64,000 nt of DNA, taken from the NCBI GenBank assembly GCA_035284745.1, contig JAYKIL010000008.1:186001-250000 (forward strand). The letters are read 5' to 3'. Below the pieces are notes generated by a model that searched no databases, was not told the DNA's origin, and saw only the letters and a list, made by a program, of their open reading frames with translations. A program made the position numbers and the translations under genes. Shown piece by piece: positions 8,755 to 16,291 of this stretch (its first letter is position 1; each line of letters starts with the position of its first letter). Source of the stretch: JAYKJB01 sp035284745 [NCBI: Candidatus Sericytochromatia bacterium] (lineage in GTDB: Bacteria > Cyanobacteriota > Sericytochromatia > S15B-MN24).

Positions 8755-9636
8755 TCAAGACTTTAGGGCATTCCAGCCTTTGCTCAGCAATCCGCCGACC
8801 CCCTTGGCCGCCCCTGATATTGCCTCCCAGTTATCAATCACCGCCGCCCCCAGAACCAGGGAACCGCCGACCAGCGTTCCGATGGGAGGGAATGGCGCTA
8901 AAGCACTGCCGGCAGCGGTCATGGCGCCGGTCGCGGCCTTCGCATACTGAGGGGGTGTTTTATTTAATGCAACCGTGGCCTGCATCACGCCAGAGGCCAC
9001 CCCTAAAACGGGAGCCGCTTTCTTGAGAAATATGCCTGCCGTGTTAGAGGCCGCTCCTAGTTTCGAACTGGTATTCAACGTCGCCGCACCAATTTTCGCC
9101 AGGCCCTGGGCCGAATTTACGGTGCCTCCAAACACTTGAATGCCCCCCTCGAGCACGTTTCCGGCCTGAATATTTTCAACGCCGCCCTTGATATTCAAGG
9201 CGCCACCCAAGACGCTGAATCCGCTGCCCGCAATCGCCAGTCGTTGGCCCAAACGTGTATCGGCGCCCACAGTGTTATTGAGGGACGTGGCTAATTTTTG
9301 CAAGCGGGTGCTGGCCGCCCCGGGACCTTTATTGATTTCGTTAATCAAGGCCACCGTGTCGTTGATGGCGTCGATGCTTGCCTTACCCGTTTTTCTGACA
9401 CCCTCCAAGTAATTGCCTTCGCCGATGGCCTGGATCCCGTCCGAAACATCACTCGCAATTCCGGCCAGGCCGACGGTGCGTTCGGCCACGCCGAGACCCC
9501 GTGTGACGGTGTCCGGGGTCAGGGCGCCGTTACCCGACGAAGCAGGGGGCGCAGCAGCCCCCACTGTGCGGTTCTGAGGAGTACGGGGCGCGGGTGGTAC
9601 AGGCGTGGGCTGAGAACCAAGCTTGCTTGTTGACAC
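8755..9636 (-). CDS. Ala/Gly-rich hydrophobic protein of unknown function
   Basis: 293 residues from GTG 9636, preceded by AGGAGG at good spacing. The first ~45 residues are Pro/Ala-rich and polar. The rest consists of alternating amphipathic and weakly hydrophobic stretches rich in Gly, Ala, Asn and Val, with loosely repeated units (LGGALNIKGGVENIQAGN, then LEGGIQVFGGTVNSAQG). The C-terminal third is strongly hydrophobic (VGGSLVLGAAVIDNW). There is no signal peptide. The composition recalls membrane-inserting or translocator-type proteins, but I recognise no family. It is probably co-transcribed with the 103-residue gene downstream. Confidence 0.65.
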   Translation of the reverse strand: MSTSKLGSQPTPVPPAPRTPQNRTVGAAAPPASSGNGALTPDTVTRGLGVAERTVGLAGIASDVSDGIQAIGEGNYLEGVRKTGKASIDAINDTVALINEINKGPGAASTRLQKLATSLNNTVGADTRLGQRLAIAGSGFSVLGGALNIKGGVENIQAGNVLEGGIQVFGGTVNSAQGLAKIGAATLNTSSKLGAASNTAGIFLKKAAPVLGVASGVMQATVALNKTPPQYAKAATGAMTAAGSALAPFPPIGTLVGGSLVLGAAVIDNWEAISGAAKGVGGLLSKGWNALKS

Positions 9637-9791
9637 GGCTTAAATCCTCCTCTGTGACAATAGATACATTCCCAGGATTCTGGGTCGCCTGTCGTCCGCT
9701 TGATGGAAGTTTAATATTTAGAAAATACAGTTTTGTTGTTCGCTTCGTGCCAAACAGTGTTTTCACGGAATCCGCAGGCAGTGAAAACGTT

Positions 9792-10202
9792 TCAACCCTT
9801 CGCAGAGGGCTCGAAACGAAATGCCGCCGAGTTCGTGCAGTAACGCAGGCCCGTGGGCGGAGGGCCATCGGGAAAAACGTGCCCGAGGTGCCCGTCACAC
9901 TGGCTGCAGACGATTTCGGTCCGCACCATGCCGTGGCTTCGATCCTCGCAGGTTTCCACAGCTTCCGGTGTGGCTGGTTGAAAAAAACTGGGCCAGCCTG
10001 TTCCAGAGTCATATTTTGTATCTGATACAAACAGCAATTGTTCGCATCCCGCGCAAAAATATCGCCCCGGCACCTTGTTGTCCCAGAAAGCCCCTGTCAG
10101 CGCACATTCTGTGCCTTTTTCTCGCAGAACGCGAAACTGTTCCGCAGTGAGTTGAGAGCGCCACTCGGCATCTGTTTTTTTAACCTTAGACCGTGACATC
10201 AT
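9792..10202 (-). CDS. msrB: Peptide methionine-R-sulfoxide reductase MsrB
   Basis: A 136-residue protein that repairs methionine-R-sulfoxide in proteins using thioredoxin. The whole MsrB fold is visible: [22 protein letters not shown] with the first zinc CxxC, the substrate loop [21 protein letters not shown] with the second zinc CxxC, LGHVF, and the catalytic Cys in [12 protein letters not shown]. The ATG at 10202 is followed by a second ATG at 10199, with AAGGA just upstream of both. It stands alone; thioredoxin (trxA) is encoded at 23.1 kb. Confidence 0.96.
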   Translation of the reverse strand: MMSRSKVKKTDAEWRSQLTAEQFRVLREKGTECALTGAFWDNKVPGRYFCAGCEQLLFVSDTKYDSGTGWPSFFQPATPEAVETCEDRSHGMVRTEIVCSQCDGHLGHVFPDGPPPTGLRYCTNSAAFRFEPSAKG

Positions 10203-10273
10203 TCATCCTTTCTGGCAGGCCAATTCTCGGGTGACCCCTATTTAAGTCTTCTTTGGGCGATACGTACTGAGAA

Positions 10274-12568
10274 CTACGGGCTGTGTTTCTGCCTTCGCCC
10301 TCCGGGAATCCAATTTTTGTCACCCAGTAGCTCCATGAGGGCAGGCAGTAGACATAACCTGACAAGGGACGCGTCAACCAATACCGCGACCGCAAGCCCC
10401 AGTCCAAGCATTTGAACCACCGCGAATTCCGCCCAAGCGAAAGCACCGAAGACACAAATCATGATGGCGGCCGCGCTGGTAATAATTCCAGCGGTGGATG
10501 CAATGGCCTCTACAGTGGCATCGCTATTGCTCATCCCTGCATCATAATTCTCTTTAATTCGACTCAGGAGGAATACTTCATAGTCCATTGATAGGCCAAA
10601 AACGATACAAAAGAGACTCAGACTCACGGTCAAAGGGATTTGTCCGAGGGGTTGGGGGTATCCGAATACACCCGCCCCCCATCCGAATTGAAAAACGGCG
10701 ACCACGACACCGAGCCCTGCGCTCACAGATAACACATTGAGAGCGATCGCCTTCAGGGGCACCAGAACAGAGCGAAATGCGAACGCAAGTGCAAAAAAAG
10801 TGGCCGCCACAACGAAGGCAATCACCAGAGGTATTGTGGCCCCTAAGGTTCGGTCAAAGTCGTTGAAAAAGGCGGATTGTCCGCCGATGAGTATCTCAAA
10901 CCCCCGAGGGGGGGATTGGCTTAATTCTGCGGCGAAAGCTTTGCTTTGCTCAAAGGTAACGCCCTTGTCTAAGATCAGTTGAAAGTAGCATGCTTGGCGA
11001 TCGTGACTGAGAAAGAGATCGCCCAATAAAGGAAATTTTGCGATCGCCTGTTCGGGGTTCGCATAGAGCATTGCCAGTGCCATTGGGGACTGCGGGGGAT
11101 CGACATCGAGTGGACTCAGTACGTGTGCAACCCTTGAATCTGCGCCGAGTCGCTTCGAGAATGCCAGCAAGTCGCCAAAATGCTTGATTCCCAGTGCGTA
11201 ATCCTTGCGCGGGGGCGTGTCGTGCCCCAAGGGTTGCTCGAGTCTCAATATGAGATTAATGGGAGCCACCAGTCCACCCTGCCCCATAGCCTGAAGTTCC
11301 TGGAATCCTCGCTCATAGGGTAACGCCCGGGGGAGCCAAGGGACCGTGGGAAAACCGCTTTTTAACCAGGCAACGGGCGCACTGAGGACTAGAATTGGAA
11401 ATAAAGCCGCCAGGACGTGGCGCCACGGGCGTTTCAAAACCCAGCGACACCAAGCCTCCCAGCGCTCTTTTGGATGACGGAGCCATGGGATATCTATGGA
11501 AAACCAACGGGGCGCATCGATAAAATTACCAATGAGAGCGAGACAGGCCGGCAGCAGCGTCAGTGCGAGCGTGACGGACACCAGTGCAACCAAAAACCCC
11601 CCCACTCCCATCGAGCGACTGTCCAATACGGGCGTGGCGAGTAAACCAGCGAATCCGATGGCGACCGTCAGGCCCGATATCGCAACGGCGCGCCCGGCCG
11701 TTCGGACCGTCTCTCCGACAGCCTGTTGAACGCCTTCACCTGATTTGAGGGCTTCGCGAAAACGACTCACGACCAAAAGGGCGTAGTCAATTCCCAACGC
11801 AAGGCCGAGCATGGAGGCGACGCTTTGGGTGTATGTTGACAGGTCGATCTGCGGTGCCAATAGGGCCAAAAGTCCAGAAGTCAGAACAATGGAGACAATG
11901 CCCATGAACAAGGGCACGCCGGCGGCGACCAGAGACCCGAAGGCAACCAAAAGGACGGCGGCGGTGAGGGGCAGGCTTCGCGCCTCGGCCCTTCCCGTGT
12001 CGATGGTGCTGAAACGGTTAATGTCATAAGTCAGTGCAGCACGCCCCGTGACATTCCAAGAAAGACCTTCCAAGGCGCGTGCGTGATGTTCACAGATCGC
12101 GTTGACGGTCGCCCGTACACTTGCCACAGCCATCTCCGCCGAAGCCACGTCACGGGCCCGCAGCCCAACCAGCAGAAGCGCGGCGTCCGGGTCCTCACTC
12201 TTAAAAGCACGGGTTCCCGGGTCTCCCGCCTTTAACACCTGAGCCACTTGTTTGTGTCTCGTTAGCGCCTGCTGTAGCTCACTGAGCAGGCCTTGACCCG
12301 AGGGTGTCGCGAGAAGGCGCTCGGGGACGCGAAGGGTAACAACCAGAGACTGGACGAAAGGGTTTGAAAATTCGTCCGCGAGCATTCGCTCGGCGATCGA
12401 AGAAGGTGTTCCAGCAATTGCACCCGTGCCGCTTCGAAGGTGAAGCGGAAGATCTTTGGCATAGCTTGAAGCCAAGACAACGAGCAACAACCAGAAAGAG
12501 ATGACCAGAAAGCGCCATCGGGCCATCCATTTGCCCCAGCGGCGAAATCGCTGGAAAGAGTCAACCAC
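10274..12568 (-). CDS. MMPL/RND-superfamily transporter
   Basis: A large inner-membrane exporter of about 764 residues with the duplicated RND layout: an N-terminal helix (FLVISFWLLLVVLASSYA), a periplasmic loop, five to six helices including LGLALGIDYALLVVSRFREAL, then a second half repeating this with VFGLSMDYEVFLLSRIKENYD. The GxDY/SxDY plus SR(F/I) signatures are typical of MMPL proteins, which export lipids or small molecules. I prefer GTG 12568 because GGAGG lies six bases before it; an in-frame TTG at 12595 is the longer alternative. It diverges from the biosynthetic operon starting near 12.7 kb, across about 116 bases. The context suggests it exports that operon's product, which is inference. 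Confidence 0.88.
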   Translation of the reverse strand: MVDSFQRFRRWGKWMARWRFLVISFWLLLVVLASSYAKDLPLHLRSGTGAIAGTPSSIAERMLADEFSNPFVQSLVVTLRVPERLLATPSGQGLLSELQQALTRHKQVAQVLKAGDPGTRAFKSEDPDAALLLVGLRARDVASAEMAVASVRATVNAICEHHARALEGLSWNVTGRAALTYDINRFSTIDTGRAEARSLPLTAAVLLVAFGSLVAAGVPLFMGIVSIVLTSGLLALLAPQIDLSTYTQSVASMLGLALGIDYALLVVSRFREALKSGEGVQQAVGETVRTAGRAVAISGLTVAIGFAGLLATPVLDSRSMGVGGFLVALVSVTLALTLLPACLALIGNFIDAPRWFSIDIPWLRHPKERWEAWCRWVLKRPWRHVLAALFPILVLSAPVAWLKSGFPTVPWLPRALPYERGFQELQAMGQGGLVAPINLILRLEQPLGHDTPPRKDYALGIKHFGDLLAFSKRLGADSRVAHVLSPLDVDPPQSPMALAMLYANPEQAIAKFPLLGDLFLSHDRQACYFQLILDKGVTFEQSKAFAAELSQSPPRGFEILIGGQSAFFNDFDRTLGATIPLVIAFVVAATFFALAFAFRSVLVPLKAIALNVLSVSAGLGVVVAVFQFGWGAGVFGYPQPLGQIPLTVSLSLFCIVFGLSMDYEVFLLSRIKENYDAGMSNSDATVEAIASTAGIITSAAAIMICVFGAFAWAEFAVVQMLGLGLAVAVLVDASLVRLCLLPALMELLGDKNWIPGGRRQKHSP

Positions 12569-12684
12569 CGGGTCCCTCCAACCGCCCACAAGCAAGCGAC
12601 AAGGGTGCTATGATGCAGGATGTGAGGCTTTAACGTCCAGACTTTGATGCGGTTTGGGTTCTCAATTTGCGCAAGAGGTTAAGG

Positions 12685-13731
12685 TTGCGGGCAAAAAACT
12701 GGGATGACGAGGTGGGTGTGCAAGAGCTCCCATTCGGGCGGGAGGCTCTCGGCATCCTTCTCGGGGTGACCCCCGGCGGATGGCATTTTGACCCCGTATT
12801 GCTCTCACATTGGCTCCGTTCCGACAGCCCATTTTTCCAGTGGGGGTCGGCGTCGCTCCTCTTCGTTGAAAATGCGGCCGCCCTGCTCGTTTCTCACGAT
12901 TCCAGAATGACGAAGGGGCGCCTGGTCGCTTTCTCGGCACTGCGCGTGAACGAACGATTGTCAAGCGCGGAACAGGTTTCGGTGGTCGGTCGCTTGCTTC
13001 AGGCGGCCGCGCAGTGGGGGCGATCGCGGGGCGCGGAACGATTGGGAGGGCCACTGATGCTCTCAACATGGAACCCTTACCGAGTACTTGCGGATGACAG
13101 GCCCAATGAGACAAATGGGTTTCCCGGCGAAGGAGTCGAGCCAGCCGCCTATAACTTACTCTACCGAGCCGCTGGTTTGCAGGTCACCGATCGCTACGTG
13201 ACCACTGCGCCCCCAGAAGATCCGGATTATTGGATGTTTCATTTGGATCGTGAGGCCGGGATTTCCAGCCGGCGCGCAGGCCGTGTCGCGGTTTTGCCCT
13301 TGTCGCCAGGGGATGGTTTACGCCTGGCTCCCCAAGTCTTTGAATGGCTCAATTCCTCATTTGTTCACAACCCCTATTTTGTGGCCCTCAGCGGGGCCGA
13401 GTTTGGGGATTGGCTGATGCAGTCGATGCCCGGCGGCGTCGAACCCGTTCGCTTGGGGGCCTTTGACGGCGATGGCACAGTCCTTGGGGTCCTGGCAGGT
13501 TTCGTGGCAGAGAACCGTGGAATTTTGAAAACCGTCGCGGTCCGTCCTGATGCCCAGGGGACCCGTTGTGCCATGGCCCTGACTTTTGAGTTTCACAGGC
13601 GCCTGTTTCATCGCGGCATCACGCAGGTTCAACACGCTCTGATGCACGTGAACAATTCGTCCGCTCGCATGAGTTCGAAATATGCCCGGCCGGTTCGCCA
13701 CTATGTACTCTATGGCACTCACTGCGCTTGA
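12685..13731 (+). CDS. GNAT-like acyltransferase, first gene of the lipid-type cluster
   Basis: About 348 residues. The C-terminal third has the GNAT signature: a beta strand, then ILKTVAVRPDAQGTRCAMAL (acyl-CoA pyrophosphate loop of the R/QxxGxG/A type) and a HVNNSSARMSSKYARPVRHY region. The N-terminal part includes a strand-loop (GGPLMLSTWNPYR) seen in some two-domain GNAT-like proteins. The start is uncertain: AAGAGG lies six bases before TTG 12685, while an upstream TTG at 12667 gives the 354-residue form. The gene overlaps the next one by about 20 bases. The acyl donor and acceptor are unknown. Confidence 0.72.
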   Translation: MRAKNWDDEVGVQELPFGREALGILLGVTPGGWHFDPVLLSHWLRSDSPFFQWGSASLLFVENAAALLVSHDSRMTKGRLVAFSALRVNERLSSAEQVSVVGRLLQAAAQWGRSRGAERLGGPLMLSTWNPYRVLADDRPNETNGFPGEGVEPAAYNLLYRAAGLQVTDRYVTTAPPEDPDYWMFHLDREAGISSRRAGRVAVLPLSPGDGLRLAPQVFEWLNSSFVHNPYFVALSGAEFGDWLMQSMPGGVEPVRLGAFDGDGTVLGVLAGFVAENRGILKTVAVRPDAQGTRCAMALTFEFHRRLFHRGITQVQHALMHVNNSSARMSSKYARPVRHYVLYGTHCA

Positions 13732-16291
13732 GTTTAATTGTTACCAGGCCACCTTGGGAGCGTCGAAGGTTGCTCCGGAGAAGGTGGCGCTTTGGCATTT
13801 ACCAGATAAAAAAAATATTGACCAAGCCGTCACTTACGGTGAATTACGCGCCGAGATACATCGAGTTGCTTTCTCGTTACGACAGAAAGGCATCGGTTAC
13901 GGTGACAAGGTGTTGGTGCTTTTGCCGATGTCGCCGGCCTTGTACTCGGTGATGTTCGCCGTCGCGATGGTGGGGGCTTCGTCCGTTTTCGTGGATCCTG
14001 TCGGCGGCGCGGCGCGTTTGATGGCAGCATTGGGGGATGCGAAGCCGCGGGCCGTCTTTATTCCGACGGGCGTGGCCCGTTTCTTCCGTTTGCTACCCGG
14101 TGTTCGGGATGTTCCGTGCGTTTTTTTTGTGAACATCGACCAGTCTCTGTTTCCAGGGGTGCCCGAAGACAGAGAGATTTGCCCCGTATCGCCAGATGAC
14201 GCAATTTCATTGGTCTATACCACTGGGAGTACGGGAGCCCCCAAGCCTGTGAGGCGCTCTCATTCCGATATGCTTGCGATGCTAGCGGCATTGAATCAGC
14301 ATCCAGCGAAGCATTCAGAGGCGGTGGATTTGCCGATGTGGCCTAATTTGGTATTTGATGCGCTGTGCCACGGAAGAACTTGCGTCATACCGGCCGCGAC
14401 AAGTGGACGCCTCGCCCTCTCTTCTCCAGATGTCTTGATAGGGCAGATGGAGCGATGTGGTGTCACCATGTGGATTGGGCCACCGGGACCTCTGGAGAAA
14501 TTACTGGATGAGTTCGAAGCTCACGGGTCCCCGAGGGCCTTGCAACACATTTTCGTGGGGGGGGCGTTGGTGCCACCGCGCGTGTTGCGTCGGGCGCAAA
14601 ATTGCCTTCCCTTGGAAGGAGAGGCTGTCGCGGTCTATGGCTCGACAGAAGCCGACCCTGTGGCGACGTTATCCGCTCGTGATCTGGTCGAAACCCCTGC
14701 CCGCGTGGGGGTGCCCATTGGGCGCCTTCATCCCAATATTCGCCTGCGTTTGGTCCAGCCGGACGTCGAGGCCAGTGAATGGAGTGGTGCCAGGGATGTG
14801 GTACCCGGAGAAGTGGGAGAGATTTGGGTCACGGGTCCTCACGTGAACACCTTTTTGGAACCCTCTGACCCTGGGGGGCACTCGACCAAGATGGTTGACC
14901 CAACAGGAGTTGTTTGGCACCGGATGGGTGATTTGGCGTGGCAGGATAACCAACAATGCCTCTTCCTCATGGGCCGTTGGGCGCAAAGGGTTCAGCTTGC
15001 GGAACGTGTCCTTGACACGATTCCCGTCGAATTGACCGCTTTGGAAGTGGCGGGGGTCAAGCGAGCAGCGCTGCTGGGACGGAATATGGAAGCTTGGGTT
15101 GTGGTCGAGCCGACTCCCCACGCGCGCCTTCACGAAGTGCAGGAGGCCTTAATACGGGCTCTGGAGCCCTTTTCGGTGACACGGGTCGTATTCCACCCGC
15201 AAATGCCCCTGGATGCTCGCCATATGAGCCGCATCGACTTGCAAAGCTTAACGCTTGACTTGCCCGACGATCCCCCGCGCTTGCCCCCTCTCGCCTCGCC
15301 GCCCCCTTTTCTCGAGGCGCTGCGCCTGTATTTGCGCGAACGCTTTCCCCTGCTGCAGACCCTGATCGGCGTATTGCTGATGGTCGCGACCGACGGCCTG
15401 GCAACTTTGGCTCTCATAGACCAACCTCTTCATCGCGAAGTGCTGCCCCAGATGATGATTGTGGTGGCAATCTTTATCGGTGTTTTCTTTCACCTGCGGG
15501 TTTTTGATGAACACAAAGACTGGGCCGTGGATCGCGTGGCCTTCCCAGAACGTATTTTGTCGCGGGGTTGGGTGACGCTTCGTCAATTGCGGTTTTTGGC
15601 TGCGGGAGTGATCGTCAGTGAAATTCTTTTGGCCGCCACGACCAGCCTTGTCTTATTGGGGTGGACCCTTGTTCTCATTGCCTATTCCTGGTTGATGCTG
15701 CGTGAATTTTATGTGGGAGACTGGCTCAAACGACATCTGGTGATGTATGGGGCAAGCCACATGGCGATCATCTCGCTGATGTCCCTGGCTGCTTATGGAG
15801 CCATCCTTGATGCGCTGCCCTGGTCCGTTGTGAGCCATCTAAGTGGTGCTCAAGGCTTCGATGCCACCCTTCACGGCGTTCTGCCCGCCTTGGCATCCCG
15901 GGTTTGGCACCCAGGATTATTGCTTTTTGCCGGGATGAATTTCTGTTTGATCTACTCGCTGGAGGTGGCTCGTAAGATACGCACGCCCGAATTGGAGCGT
16001 CCGCAGGTCGACACCTATTCCCGGCGATTGGGGATCCCGGGGGCTCTGGTTTTGGTGCTCGCCACACAGTGTTCTGGACTCGCCATGTTGGCCTTGGCGT
16101 CTTCCGCCCTTCACGTTCCCTGGGGAGTATTTTTATGGGGGGGGCTCACGATAGCATTTGTCGCGGTGCGCTATGGGATGTTCTACTTGAATCCGACCCC
16201 AGCCGCTTCAAAAAGACTTGAGGCGACAGGCGCACTCACACTGGTGAACTTGAATGTTGCCCTGATCCTTTTCTGGGGAGTTTTTCGATGA
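13712..16291 (+). CDS. Fusion: adenylate-forming (acyl-AMP) ligase plus UbiA-type membrane domain
   Basis: About 859 residues with two unlike halves. Residues ~1-520 are an ANL-superfamily ligase: P-loop VYTTGSTGAPKPV, VYGSTEAD (A5), and MGDLAWQDNQQCLFLMGR (A7-A8). At the A10 position, where a lysine normally completes adenylation, the sequence reads PLDARHMSRID, with Arg (R507). After a Pro-rich linker (~525-540), residues ~555-859 are a polytopic UbiA-like domain with an acidic motif DEHKDWAVD (D599, D603, D607), a second motif EFYVGDWLKRH and VARKIRTPELERPQVDTY. UbiA enzymes transfer prenyl or related groups from diphosphates. Starts at 13682, 13703 and 13712 are possible, none with a strong ribosome site. 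It overlaps both neighbouring genes. Confidence 0.85.
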   Translation: MALTALEFNCYQATLGASKVAPEKVALWHLPDKKNIDQAVTYGELRAEIHRVAFSLRQKGIGYGDKVLVLLPMSPALYSVMFAVAMVGASSVFVDPVGGAARLMAALGDAKPRAVFIPTGVARFFRLLPGVRDVPCVFFVNIDQSLFPGVPEDREICPVSPDDAISLVYTTGSTGAPKPVRRSHSDMLAMLAALNQHPAKHSEAVDLPMWPNLVFDALCHGRTCVIPAATSGRLALSSPDVLIGQMERCGVTMWIGPPGPLEKLLDEFEAHGSPRALQHIFVGGALVPPRVLRRAQNCLPLEGEAVAVYGSTEADPVATLSARDLVETPARVGVPIGRLHPNIRLRLVQPDVEASEWSGARDVVPGEVGEIWVTGPHVNTFLEPSDPGGHSTKMVDPTGVVWHRMGDLAWQDNQQCLFLMGRWAQRVQLAERVLDTIPVELTALEVAGVKRAALLGRNMEAWVVVEPTPHARLHEVQEALIRALEPFSVTRVVFHPQMPLDARHMSRIDLQSLTLDLPDDPPRLPPLASPPPFLEALRLYLRERFPLLQTLIGVLLMVATDGLATLALIDQPLHREVLPQMMIVVAIFIGVFFHLRVFDEHKDWAVDRVAFPERILSRGWVTLRQLRFLAAGVIVSEILLAATTSLVLLGWTLVLIAYSWLMLREFYVGDWLKRHLVMYGASHMAIISLMSLAAYGAILDALPWSVVSHLSGAQGFDATLHGVLPALASRVWHPGLLLFAGMNFCLIYSLEVARKIRTPELERPQVDTYSRRLGIPGALVLVLATQCSGLAMLALASSALHVPWGVFLWGGLTIAFVAVRYGMFYLNPTPAASKRLEATGALTLVNLNVALILFWGVFR

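Noticed and set aside
12662-13114. 150-codon minus-strand ORF opposite the GNAT-like gene
   Set aside because: It is Arg/Pro-rich, as expected for the antisense of a GC-rich gene; the plus-strand frame has clear GNAT motifs.
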